Made by a program: the position numbers and the translations under genes. A DNA stretch of 64,000 nt from UBA6059 sp040219045 (GTDB taxonomy: Bacteria > Bacteroidota > Bacteroidia > Cytophagales > Cyclobacteriaceae), in assembly GCA_965229505.1 (NCBI GenBank), contig OZ245881.1, forward strand, positions 992,001-1,056,000, written 5' to 3'. The notes under the pieces are model-generated. The model did no database searches. It saw only the letters and a list, made by a program, of their open reading frames with translations, and was not told the origin of the DNA. Positions 15,258-23,846 of the stretch are shown piece by piece (the first letter of the stretch is position 1; every line of letters begins with the position of its first letter).

Positions 15258-16415
15258 ATGAAGTTAAAGAACCATTCAAATAATACTACTCCTCATAAAA
15301 GCTCCGTCCGCAGAGACTTTATCAAGAAATCGATAATCGGTTCAGCGGCAGCTTCGGCGGGTCTTTTGTCGTGCTCTGAGGGATCTAAAAACGAGGTGTC
15401 AAAAGGCCCCTATATCAACTACAACAACACCTATCTCTGGAAGCTGGTGACTACCTGGCCACCCAACTTTCCGATCGTGGGGTCCGGCTGTACGATGATG
15501 GCCAAGTGGATCGAGGAGATGTCGGGTGGTCGAATGAAGATCCAGGTGTATGGTGGGGGTGAGCTGATCCCTTCGCTGGAGTGCTTCGACGCTGTGCGTA
15601 ATGGTGCGGTGGAAATGGGGCATGGTGCCAGTTACTACTGGGCTGGGAAAGTGCCAGCAGGGCAGTTTTTCTCTTCCGTTCCGTTTGGTATGAACTCACA
15701 GCAGATGTTTGCATGGGTGATGTCAGGAGGGGGCCTGAAGCTATGGGAAGAACTATACGAGCCCTTCGGTCTAATCCCCATCCCTAGCGGTAATACCGGT
15801 CTCCAGATGGGGGGCTGGTTCAACAAAGAAATCAACACCATCCAGGATATTCAAGGGCTGAAAATGCGTATTCCAGGCTTTGGAGGTAAAGTATTTGCTA
15901 AAGCAGGTGGTACTGCCGTGACTGTGCCCGGAGGTGAACTCTACACCAATCTTGAGCGTGGGGTCATAGATGCTACGGAGTGGATCGGCCCCTATCACGA
16001 TTATCTGATGGGCTTTCATCAGGTAGCCCAATATTATTACTATCCTGGCTGGCATGAACCGGGTACTATACTCGAGTTGATCGTCAACAAAGAAAAATTT
16101 GAAGCACTACCCACTGATCTCCAACAAATAGTACGCACAGCATGCTACCGGGTCAACCACTGGATGTGGACGGAGTTTGATTCACAAAATGGCTTTTATC
16201 TAAAAAAACTTCGGGATGAAGAGCAAGTTGACTTCAGGGCGTTTCCTACTGAGGTACTCGATGAGTTACGACTCAAAACTGCTGAGGTGGTTGAGGAAAT
16301 TAAAGTACAAGATCCGAGAGCGGTCAAAATTGCTGATGCCTATTCCAAGTTTAAAGACAGCATCCAGGGTTGGTCTGGGGTAAGTGATCAGTTCTACTAC
16401 GGTACCATGCGCTAG
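15258..16415 (+). CDS. TRAP-type dicarboxylate/keto-acid substrate-binding protein, Tat lipoprotein
   Basis: 385 residues from ATG 15258; the open frame begins at TTG 15237, but ATG gives the normal N-terminus. A twin-arginine signal (VRRDFIKKS, Arg18-Arg19) is followed by AAASAGLLSC with a lipobox at Cys39, so the protein should be exported folded and anchored. The rest is a DctP/TakP-type periplasmic binding protein: YLWKLVTTWPPNFP, MAKWIEEMSGGRMKIQVYG, the substrate-contact stretch GLKMRIPGFGGKV, and RGVIDATEWIGPYHD. TRAP transporters use such proteins with DctQ/DctM membrane subunits, which are absent here. The following gene encodes a hybrid sensor kinase on the same strand. Confidence 0.9.
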   Translation: MKLKNHSNNTTPHKSSVRRDFIKKSIIGSAAASAGLLSCSEGSKNEVSKGPYINYNNTYLWKLVTTWPPNFPIVGSGCTMMAKWIEEMSGGRMKIQVYGGGELIPSLECFDAVRNGAVEMGHGASYYWAGKVPAGQFFSSVPFGMNSQQMFAWVMSGGGLKLWEELYEPFGLIPIPSGNTGLQMGGWFNKEINTIQDIQGLKMRIPGFGGKVFAKAGGTAVTVPGGELYTNLERGVIDATEWIGPYHDYLMGFHQVAQYYYYPGWHEPGTILELIVNKEKFEALPTDLQQIVRTACYRVNHWMWTEFDSQNGFYLKKLRDEEQVDFRAFPTEVLDELRLKTAEVVEEIKVQDPRAVKIADAYSKFKDSIQGWSGVSDQFYYGTMR

Positions 16416-16470
16416 CTCATTAATTGTTCTCTCGCCTCGTGCTCATTCTACTAATATTAACTCCGACTTA

Positions 16471-19389
16471 GTGAGATTATCGTTACACTTCATATGCTTA
16501 TCGTTTCTTATCATACAGATCGGTCATGCGCAAGCTCCCCTATCTGAAAGTGATGCAGATTCCCTGGTCAACAATGCAATGGACCTCATTCGAATCGACA
16601 TTGATTCGTCCATTAATCTATTTAACCACGTGCTGGCCACACGTCCATCCAACGATGATCAAATAGCGCTCTACAGCCAGTACCTCGGGGGCTTTAAAAA
16701 CATAGGTAGCTATGAAATGGCAATGCCATTATTCCGTCAGGCGCTTCAACTCAAGCCTTCTCTGAAAAACATCCAGAGCTATGGCTTTATCGTCACCACA
16801 AAGCTCATAGCGCACCGTCAATTGAATGAATATGATTCTGTGAGCGCACTTAGTGAGGAGATCATTGCGCTAGCGCAAAAACTAGATCAGAGTTGGTTGC
16901 TGGTCGATGCATATGTGGAAAGAGGGATCAATTTTGAACGAATGGGCGATTATGCCCAGGCCTTGGAAAATTTCAAACTTGCAGAAAGTCTGGTTGAAGC
17001 CCAGGGCATGCTCGAGGAGAAAAGCACGGTATACACCAACCTCTCAAACTATTTCCAAACGATCGACGAGAAGAAAGATGCCCTGATATATGGAAAGAAA
17101 TCGCTAGAGGTAGCCAGGGAACTCGATGACCCTAACGTAACTGCCCAAATCGCCAACAATGTGGGTTTGGTCTATGATGATCTGAAGCAGTTTGATAGTG
17201 CCCAGTATTATTATGAAATAGGTCTGAAAGCTGCCTTGAGCGCCGGAAATGAATTTGGAATACATCTTACTAAACTTAATTTAGGCCTCAATGCCTATCG
17301 TAAAGAAGAATACCAGGCCGCCCTGGCTTACTTCGATGAGGTGGTTGCATTTTTTGATAAGATTGGTGATAACTACGGGCTGGTGCTGTGTTATTACAAC
17401 TACTCCCGAATTTATAATGCAATGGGTCAACTTGATCAGGCTGTAAAATACGGTGAAGAAGCCTATCAATTAGCTAAAGAGAATAGCCTTATTCGACTGG
17501 TCGGTGAAATCGCGGAGACTCTGGCTAAAATTTACGACAGGCAACTCAACTACAAGAAAGCCTATGACATGGTCTTCGAGTACACCATTATCCGTGATAG
17601 CCTGGTCAATGCAGATAAAAACCGAGAGATTGGCCGCCTGGAGTCAAGACTGGAACTAGAGCAGGCTAGGGTCGAAAACCAAGGTCTTCTCCAACAACAG
17701 AAGGTCAAAGAGTCAGAGCTAGCCACGACCAGATTAGCCATTCTCGCAATATCCCTACTTCTGGCAGTGGCCATCATAGCGCTCCTCCTATACACACGAT
17801 CCAACCGGAGGCTTACTGCATCCCGCCAAGTGATCCAGGATCAAGCCAATCGGCTGGAGGAACTCAATCATCTCAAATCCCAATTCTTCGCCAATATCAG
17901 CCATGACCTGCGTACACCACTCACCCTGATCAAAGGTCAGTTGGAATGGCTAAAGCAATCAAAAGTATCACTGGAGTCCGAGGAACGAATTAAGAATGCG
18001 CTGAGAAGCTCTAATCAACTAGGAAATATGATCGAAGATTTGCTAGACCTGTCTAAGGTAGAGTTGGGCCAGCAACAGATTCACCCTGTACCTACGGAGC
18101 TCAATATAACGATGAGTAGAATGGTCGGCTCCTTTCAGTCGCTAGCTGAAAGTCGGAAAATATCATTGACTTGGTTAGAAGAGACCGAAGAGAGCATTTT
18201 TGCTAACATTGACGTGAGACAGTTCGAAAAAGTCATCAACAACTTACTCTACAACGCCTTTAAATTCACCTCTGCCGGTGGAGAGGTCAAGGTCACCCTC
18301 ACTAAGGCAGAAGAACAAGTTGAAATAGAAATTACAGATAATGGTCGTGGCATTGCGGCAGCAGAGCTTCTCCATCTGTTTGATCGCTTTTATCAGTCAG
18401 GGTCTAATCAAGACAAAGATCCAGGGTCTGGACTTGGTTTGGCGATAGCCAAAGAGATCGTCGATCTACATCAAGGTAAGATCAGTGTATCGAGCACACC
18501 GGGCAAAGGCGCCACATTTCTTATTCAACTACCGATCCTTGACCCTGCGACTGACCTGGATCAGCACTTGACACAGCCTTTGTCTATCGAAGAGCTAATC
18601 GCTCAAAAATGGGTAAAAGGAAAGCTCCACAAGCCTAAGGTGTTGATCGCTGAAGACAATACCGAGATGTTGGCTTATTTAGAAGAAGTGCTCTCCGGTT
18701 ACTTTGAGATTCGCTCCGTACTTAATGGACTGGAAGTATTAAAAGCGTTAGCCGAGCAGAAGCCAGATCTCATCCTCTCAGATGTGATGATGCCCAAGAT
18801 GGATGGATTCCAGCTGCTTGCAGCGCTCAAAGAAAATGTCTCCTATCGTCAAATTCCAGTAATACTGCTCACCGCGAGATCGGCTCAAGAGGATAGAATG
18901 CAAGGACTCAGGCTGGGTGTAGATGACTATATCACCAAACCATTCGATAGAGAAGAGCTTCTTATCAGAATGATCAATCTGACCGCCAACCTCGAGCAAC
19001 GCCTCGCCCTGGCCAATGAACCTGACGGCTCAGATGAGACACCTACCGTCACAGAAGAAATCCTATCCCCCGATGATGATAAGCTCATCCGAATGGCCGA
19101 GAACTTCATCGAGTCCCGTGTGGGCGATAGCAAGCTCAAAGTGGCCGATATCGCCTACCATCTCGGCGTAAGTGAGCGGCAACTTTATCGGAAACTTGGG
19201 AGCCTGACCGGCCTCACACCTGCACAATTTCTCAATGAAGTAAGGCTTGAGTACGCCCGCAAACTATTGGTCAACAAAAAGCACAACAAGGTAGATGCTC
19301 TCGCCAGGGCTGTAGGCTTCAGCTCAGGCGCTTACTTCTCCAAGCTCTACTTTGAGCGATTTGGCAAGCGACCGACAGACTACTTCTAA
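16471..19389 (+). CDS. Hybrid sensor kinase: TPR sensor, HisKA, HATPase, receiver, AraC output
   Basis: 972 residues from GTG 16471. This start gives a clean signal peptide (MRLSLHFICLSF... ending HAQA); the open frame extends to GTG 16384, inside the upstream gene, without one. A periplasmic region of TPR repeats (about 30-390; ALYSQYLGGFKNIGSYEMA, YAQALENFKLAESL) precedes a membrane helix at about 423-445. Then come HisKA with His478 in NISHDLRTPLTLIKG, a HATPase with GSGLGLAIAKEIV, a receiver with Asp771 in LSDVMMPKMDG and the KPF lysine, and an AraC helix-turn-helix (about 870-972, ending FGKRPTDYF). Sensing, phosphorelay and DNA binding are thus in one chain. The ligand is unknown; the TRAP binding protein 55 bp upstream is a candidate partner. 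Confidence 0.93.
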   Translation: MRLSLHFICLSFLIIQIGHAQAPLSESDADSLVNNAMDLIRIDIDSSINLFNHVLATRPSNDDQIALYSQYLGGFKNIGSYEMAMPLFRQALQLKPSLKNIQSYGFIVTTKLIAHRQLNEYDSVSALSEEIIALAQKLDQSWLLVDAYVERGINFERMGDYAQALENFKLAESLVEAQGMLEEKSTVYTNLSNYFQTIDEKKDALIYGKKSLEVARELDDPNVTAQIANNVGLVYDDLKQFDSAQYYYEIGLKAALSAGNEFGIHLTKLNLGLNAYRKEEYQAALAYFDEVVAFFDKIGDNYGLVLCYYNYSRIYNAMGQLDQAVKYGEEAYQLAKENSLIRLVGEIAETLAKIYDRQLNYKKAYDMVFEYTIIRDSLVNADKNREIGRLESRLELEQARVENQGLLQQQKVKESELATTRLAILAISLLLAVAIIALLLYTRSNRRLTASRQVIQDQANRLEELNHLKSQFFANISHDLRTPLTLIKGQLEWLKQSKVSLESEERIKNALRSSNQLGNMIEDLLDLSKVELGQQQIHPVPTELNITMSRMVGSFQSLAESRKISLTWLEETEESIFANIDVRQFEKVINNLLYNAFKFTSAGGEVKVTLTKAEEQVEIEITDNGRGIAAAELLHLFDRFYQSGSNQDKDPGSGLGLAIAKEIVDLHQGKISVSSTPGKGATFLIQLPILDPATDLDQHLTQPLSIEELIAQKWVKGKLHKPKVLIAEDNTEMLAYLEEVLSGYFEIRSVLNGLEVLKALAEQKPDLILSDVMMPKMDGFQLLAALKENVSYRQIPVILLTARSAQEDRMQGLRLGVDDYITKPFDREELLIRMINLTANLEQRLALANEPDGSDETPTVTEEILSPDDDKLIRMAENFIESRVGDSKLKVADIAYHLGVSERQLYRKLGSLTGLTPAQFLNEVRLEYARKLLVNKKHNKVDALARAVGFSSGAYFSKLYFERFGKRPTDYF

Positions 19390-19728
19390 GTCAACCGTCG
19401 GTCTTGACCTGGTCTTTCATCACTATTTCATCCATGAAATTTGTAAATCGTATTTTCAATTTTCATGGATATACGGTTTGCATTTTGGCCGATCTTTAGC
19501 TGCCTTATGCACTCCAATGCACGCACATGGAACCTTGCTAATACCTAGTTGCGCTCACCTCGCTGATCCTCGGTATCAGTATCAACCAGATACTAACTTC
19601 AGTCGCTGATATTGTCTCTAATGCCCGAAACGTGAAGTTGGGTTGAGCACATGGTTTCATGACCTTTGTGGTTTTGGTAACCATATTCAGGAGTAGAGGT
19701 TCAGCCCGCTCTGGGGCTGTGCTAGTCT
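19390..19728 (+). other. 339-bp gene-free stretch between two convergent genes
   Basis: This is the only gap longer than 300 bp. It lies between the stops of the hybrid kinase and lysS. The only open frame of any size (85 codons from 19352) has no family character. An imperfect inverted repeat lies at 19430-19470. Near 19697-19716 a small stem (AGCCC/GGGCT) without a T-run could weakly serve lysS termination. No tRNA-like or other recognisable RNA was seen. Confidence 0.5.
19430..19470. repeat. Inverted repeat, 13 of 14 bp paired, 13-bp loop
   Basis: Left arm ATCCATGAAATTTG (19430-19443) and right arm CAATTTTCATGGAT (19457-19470) are reverse complements with one mismatch. It starts 41 bp past the hybrid-kinase stop. 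No T-run follows on either strand, so it is not a textbook terminator, though it may still stabilise the 3' end or be bound by a protein. Confidence 0.7.
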
Positions 19729-21474
19729 TTATCTGCTACCAGCCTTCTCCAGCCACCCCTGAATCTCCTCTAGCGTTACGGCTTTGACTTCCTTTAGTTT
19801 CATCTTCTTGCGCATGCCCCCCACGTCATTGAGGAGCTTGCTGTCTTTAGCTTCCTTGAAAGCATCCTTGGTGATCATGCCGAGCTTCTGAAGAATTGGA
19901 ATCAGTTCTTCACGTACGCCGAGAGCAGCATAATCCTCTGAAGTCATACCGGTCACCTTCTTCTCCGGCTTCATCTGCGGGAAGAAGAGGACGTCTTGTA
20001 TAGAATTACTATTGGTCATGATCATGCTGAGGCGGTCGATCCCGATACCTAGTCCGGCTGTTGGTGGCATGCCATACTCCAGCGCGCGTAGGAAGTCTTC
20101 GTCGAGCATCATCGCCTCGTCATCGCCCCTCTTACCGAGCTCCAGCTGTTCCTCGAAACGCTTGCGCTGATCGATAGGATCATTCAGCTCTGAGAAGGCA
20201 TTGCAGATTTCTTTACCATTGCAGACCGCCTCGAAGCGCTCTACAAGGCCTTCCTTAGATCGGTGCTTCTTGGCGAGTGGAGACATCTCCAGCGGGTAAT
20301 CGGTAATGAAAGTAGGCTGAATGAGATTCGCCTCACATTTCTCTCCGAAGATTTCATCAATAATTTTACCCTTGCCCATGGAGTCATCCAGCGGTACGTT
20401 TAACGATTTCGCAGTTGCTCTCAATGCCTCCTCATCCATATTCGAGATATCGACACCTGTGAAGTGCTCAATCGCCTCAAACATGGTGAAGCGCTTCCAT
20501 GGCCGCTCAAAGTTGATCACATTCTGGCCAACCTGTACCTCCGTAGTGCCATGGATATCCATAGCTACTTTCTCGATCATCTCCTCGACGAGATCCATCA
20601 TCCACTCATAGTCCTTATAAGCGACATAGAGCTCCACCTGGGTAAACTCAGGATTGTGGAAACGAGACATTCCTTCATTACGGAAATCTTTAGAAAACTC
20701 ATATACACCATCAAACCCACCGACGATCAATCGCTTGAGATATAGCTCATTCGCTATGCGCAAATAAAGGGTCATATCGAGCGTGTTGTGATGCGTCTTA
20801 AATGGTCGGGCAGCTGCTCCTCCATACAAGGGTTGCAAGATTGGCGTCTCTACTTCCAGGTAACCTCTATCGTTGAGGTATTCGCGCATCGAGTTAACCA
20901 GCTTAGTCCTTTTCTTAAAAGTCTCACGGACTTGAGGATTGACGATCAGGTCTACATAGCGCTGACGATAGCGCTGCTCCGCATCTCTAAATGCATCGTG
21001 CGTCTTCTTGTTGCCTTCCTCATCAGTAGTCTCTTTAACGATAGGCAAAGGCTTGAGCGACTTACTCAACAGCTTGAGTGAAGTAACATGAATCGAGATT
21101 TCACCTGTCTGCGTAGTAAAGACATAGCCCGTCACACCCACAATATCACCGATGTTCATCTTCTTCTTGAAGACGGTGTTGTACAGCCCTTTGTCCTCAT
21201 CAGGACAGATATCATCGCGACGGATGTAAATCTGTACCCGACCTGTGGAGTCTTGAATCTCTGCAAAACTTGCCGAACCCATGATCCGACGACTCATTAG
21301 CCTACCGGCAATCGAGATGTCCTTGTAGTCTGTCTTGCGACGTTCGTAGTTTTCATGAATTCCTGATGCCGTCACATTGATCTTAAAAAGATCAGCTGGA
21401 TAAGGATTAATCCCCATCTCCATCAATTCTTCACGTTCTTTCCTTCGCTGGATTTCCTGTTCGCTCAGTTGCAT
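19729..21474 (-). CDS. lysS: Lysyl-tRNA synthetase, class II
   Basis: 581 residues, longer than the ~500 typical of E. coli LysS. It charges tRNA-Lys. The N-terminal OB-fold anticodon domain (about 50-160: ISIAGRLMSRRIMG, FAEIQDSTGRVQIY) is followed by class II motifs: motif 1 with EVETPILQPLYGGAAARPF, motif 2 with KDFRNEGMSRFHNPEFTQVE, and motif 3 with AGLGIGIDRLSMIMT. After FFPQMKPEKK there is a C-terminal extension of about 70 residues (GMTSEDYAALGVREELI onward), helical and lysine-rich near its end. I have seen such extensions in Bacteroidota LysS; their role is not known to me. The gene lies 13 bp after the proline dehydrogenase stop and may share its transcript. Confidence 0.97.
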   Translation of the reverse strand: MQLSEQEIQRRKEREELMEMGINPYPADLFKINVTASGIHENYERRKTDYKDISIAGRLMSRRIMGSASFAEIQDSTGRVQIYIRRDDICPDEDKGLYNTVFKKKMNIGDIVGVTGYVFTTQTGEISIHVTSLKLLSKSLKPLPIVKETTDEEGNKKTHDAFRDAEQRYRQRYVDLIVNPQVRETFKKRTKLVNSMREYLNDRGYLEVETPILQPLYGGAAARPFKTHHNTLDMTLYLRIANELYLKRLIVGGFDGVYEFSKDFRNEGMSRFHNPEFTQVELYVAYKDYEWMMDLVEEMIEKVAMDIHGTTEVQVGQNVINFERPWKRFTMFEAIEHFTGVDISNMDEEALRATAKSLNVPLDDSMGKGKIIDEIFGEKCEANLIQPTFITDYPLEMSPLAKKHRSKEGLVERFEAVCNGKEICNAFSELNDPIDQRKRFEEQLELGKRGDDEAMMLDEDFLRALEYGMPPTAGLGIGIDRLSMIMTNSNSIQDVLFFPQMKPEKKVTGMTSEDYAALGVREELIPILQKLGMITKDAFKEAKDSKLLNDVGGMRKKMKLKEVKAVTLEEIQGWLEKAGSR

Positions 21475-21487
21475 TCGTACTCTTCTA

Positions 21488-22663
21488 TTAAACTAGTTTA
21501 CGTCTTTTTATTTCTTTTCTGATCAGCTGGAGCTCTCGGCTCGCCTGACCAGCAATGGAAGTATTTTCTTCTGCCCTTCGAATCAGATATGGCATTACTT
21601 TTTCCACCGGTCCATAAGGTAGATACTTGGCCACATTGTAACCATGCTTTGCCATGGTATAGCTGATATGATCACTCATGCCATAGAGCTGTGAAAAATA
21701 GATCCGTTGATCGGTCGGTCGTATACCCTCCTGATCCATTAGCTGAGCAAGATATTCCGATGAAGCCTCATTGTGAGTGCCCGCTACAAATGAGATTCCA
21801 TTGAGGTTTTCTACACAATAAGCTAGCGCCAAATCATAGTCTCGATCTGTGGCCGCTTTGTCAGGTTGAATAGGGTCTGGATATTCATGCTCTTCAGCTC
21901 TGTCGCGCTCCTTTTCCATATAAGCACCTCGCACAATCTTCGCCCCGAGATAGTAGCCCTCGGCACTCAGGTCTTGGTGGGCTTTCTTCAAATTCCCAAG
22001 GCTGGCACGACAGTACATCTGGTAGGTGTTATAAATTACTACCCCCTCCCTATTATATTTCTTCATCAAAGCATAGGCCAGGTCATCTATGACTTTTTGA
22101 ATCCAGGTCTCCTCAGCATCTATGAGTAGCCTCAATCCTTTTTGGGCCACCCGCTCTGCGATCGCATCCAGTCTAGCCTTCAGCTTCTCAAAACGATCCT
22201 TGTCGTCATTTCGGGGCTTACCGGCCTGTATCCTGGCCATCATGTCCAGCGCCGCAAAACCAGTAAGCTTTACCACACAAAATGGCAATCCGAAATCGTG
22301 CGCAGCATCAACGACTCGGAGCATTTCCTCCTTATTGCGGTCAAATCCGGCAGGAGATTTTTCTCCTTCTGCGGAGTAATCGAGTATAGAGCTTATTCCG
22401 TCCTTTTTTAGGCTATCAATGGTGCCTGCACAGTCCTGAATCGACTCACCACCACAAAAGTGCCCAAATACGGTGGTTTTGATAATTTTCTTCAGTGGAA
22501 GCTTTAATTTTAAGCCAATTCTTAATAAGTATGTGCCTATTTTCACAAGAGTAGGTTGATTCATACCTGTGAAAAGCAGGTTCATACGCTTAAGCTTTTT
22601 ATCCGACTTACTGGAAAAAGCTACTGCGGTATCACCAAAATCAAACTTAACCCGAGAATCCAT
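21488..22663 (-). CDS. Proline dehydrogenase (single-domain PutA-type)
   Basis: About 391 residues from ATG 22661-22663. The open frame reaches TTG 22696, but that codon overlaps the -7 promoter element at 22694-22701, so the ATG is preferred. FAD enzyme that oxidises proline to pyrroline-5-carboxylate, feeding electrons to quinone. The TIM-barrel family signatures are present: VVKLTGFAALDMM, LLIDAEETWIQ, GAKIVRGAYMEKER, VAGTHNEASSEYLA and the C-terminal YLPYGPVEKVMPYLIRRAEEN, which contacts proline and FAD. There is no fused P5C dehydrogenase or DNA-binding domain, so a separate partner must exist elsewhere. Confidence 0.93.
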   Translation of the reverse strand: MDSRVKFDFGDTAVAFSSKSDKKLKRMNLLFTGMNQPTLVKIGTYLLRIGLKLKLPLKKIIKTTVFGHFCGGESIQDCAGTIDSLKKDGISSILDYSAEGEKSPAGFDRNKEEMLRVVDAAHDFGLPFCVVKLTGFAALDMMARIQAGKPRNDDKDRFEKLKARLDAIAERVAQKGLRLLIDAEETWIQKVIDDLAYALMKKYNREGVVIYNTYQMYCRASLGNLKKAHQDLSAEGYYLGAKIVRGAYMEKERDRAEEHEYPDPIQPDKAATDRDYDLALAYCVENLNGISFVAGTHNEASSEYLAQLMDQEGIRPTDQRIYFSQLYGMSDHISYTMAKHGYNVAKYLPYGPVEKVMPYLIRRAEENTSIAGQASRELQLIRKEIKRRKLV

Positions 22664-22693
22664 CAATGCTCCTGTGCTTAAAAAAACAGGGGG

Positions 22694-22701
22694 CAAAGAT
22701 A
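22694..22701 (-). promoter_or_regulatory. -7 promoter element for proline dehydrogenase
   Basis: The minus strand reads TATCTTTG followed by C, an exact TAnnTTTG match, 30 bp upstream of the ATG. A -33 box is poor (TTTA at 24 bp spacing). The position sets the transcript start downstream of the alternative TTG codon and so supports the shorter protein. Confidence 0.55.
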
Positions 22702-22732
22702 TAAAACTAGTCGTCTTTTTTTATTTAAACGT

Positions 22733-22738
22733 AGGAGG
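22733..22738 (+). promoter_or_regulatory. Strong Shine-Dalgarno for the DAHP synthase gene
   Basis: AGGAGG is five bases ahead of a GTG start (22744). Bacteroidota rarely use strong Shine-Dalgarno sites, so this one stands out and decides the start. Confidence 0.7.
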
Positions 22739-22743
22739 TAAAA

Positions 22744-23844
22744 GTGAGTGCAACATTTGATATAGCACCAATTGAAAGCTGGGTGGATAACTTCCAAAAA
22801 CCCTTGATTATTTCCGGTCCTTGCAGTGCAGAGACTGAGGAGCAATTGCTGGAGACATGTACACAGTTGAAGAAAATCGGGATCAACATAATGAGGGCCG
22901 GTGTATGGAAGCCCCGTACCCGACCCAACAATTTTGAAGGTATTGGCACTGAAGCGTTGGCATGGATCGCTGAGGTAAAGAAAGAGCTTGGAGTAAAATT
23001 CTCGGTAGAGGTAGGCAACCCTCAGCACGTAGAGCAGGCTTTGAAATATGGAATAGACATCCTATGGATCGGAGCACGATCTACCGTAAACCCGTTTACC
23101 GTACAGGAGATTGCGGATTCACTCAAAGGTGTCGATGTACCTGTGCTGGTCAAGAACCCAATCAATCCTGATCTGGCGCTTTGGATGGGTGCTATTGAGC
23201 GCATCAATAATGCCGGTATCACGAAGCTTGGTGCCATCCATCGTGGGTTTTCGTCTCAGCAAGAGTCGAAGTATCGCAACCTTCCGTTGTGGAGATTGGC
23301 TATCGATCTTAAGAGTGAGATTCCAGAGCTCCCTATCATCTGTGACCCTAGCCACATTTGTGGTAACAGAGAGATGCTGGCGGATGTATCCCAAAAGGCC
23401 CTTGACCTCAACTACGACGGCATCATGATCGAGTCGCATCGAGATCCAGACAATGCCTGGAGTGACGCTAAGCAGCAGATCACACCGGAGACATTGAAAG
23501 GATTGCTTAATGGATTGAAGCTTAGATCAAAAGACTCAACCAATGAATCGTTCAAAATCTTCCTGGAAGAGATGCGTGAGCAGATCGATGAGTCGGATCG
23601 AGATATTCTGGAGGCTATCAATCGTCGAATGAACCTTGTGGAGAAAATCGGTGAGTTTAAGCAGGAGAACAATGTGACGATCTTCCAGGTTGACCGATGG
23701 AACGAAATCTATAGAACGCGTGCAGAGTGGGCGCAAGGTATGGGACTGGACAAGGAGTTCATCGAAGAGATGTACAAACTGATCCACATTGCCTCTATCA
23801 AGCAGCAAACAGAACTCATCTCGAAAACGGCCGCTAAGGTCTAG
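22744..23844 (+). CDS. Bifunctional DAHP synthase / chorismate mutase
   Basis: 366 residues, GTG start fixed by the AGGAGG at 22733-22738. The N-terminal domain (about 1-260) is a type I-beta DAHP synthase (AroA/KdsA-like), joining phosphoenolpyruvate and erythrose-4-phosphate as the first shikimate step: IISGPCSAETEEQL, GVWKPRTRPNNFEG, WIGARSTVNPF, LVKNPINPDLALW, IICDPSHICGNR. The C-terminal ~95 residues are an AroQ chorismate mutase (MREQIDESDRDILEAINRRM, VEKIGEFKQENN), converting chorismate to prephenate. In this fusion the mutase domain can act as the feedback site for the synthase. The gene is followed after 2 bp by aroB and then aroA, so a shikimate operon is likely. Confidence 0.95.
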   Translation: MSATFDIAPIESWVDNFQKPLIISGPCSAETEEQLLETCTQLKKIGINIMRAGVWKPRTRPNNFEGIGTEALAWIAEVKKELGVKFSVEVGNPQHVEQALKYGIDILWIGARSTVNPFTVQEIADSLKGVDVPVLVKNPINPDLALWMGAIERINNAGITKLGAIHRGFSSQQESKYRNLPLWRLAIDLKSEIPELPIICDPSHICGNREMLADVSQKALDLNYDGIMIESHRDPDNAWSDAKQQITPETLKGLLNGLKLRSKDSTNESFKIFLEEMREQIDESDRDILEAINRRMNLVEKIGEFKQENNVTIFQVDRWNEIYRTRAEWAQGMGLDKEFIEEMYKLIHIASIKQQTELISKTAAKV

Positions 23845-23846
23845 CA

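Noticed and set aside
16384..16470. Upstream GTG start for the TPR hybrid kinase
   Set aside because: It lies inside the TRAP gene and gives no signal peptide, while GTG 16471 gives a perfect one.
19352..19609. 85-codon open frame overlapping the end of the hybrid kinase
   Set aside because: Its sequence has no family character, its start lies inside the kinase gene in another frame, and no promoter precedes it.
19697..19716. Terminator for lysS
   Set aside because: The stem is only 5 bp and no T-run follows on the minus strand.
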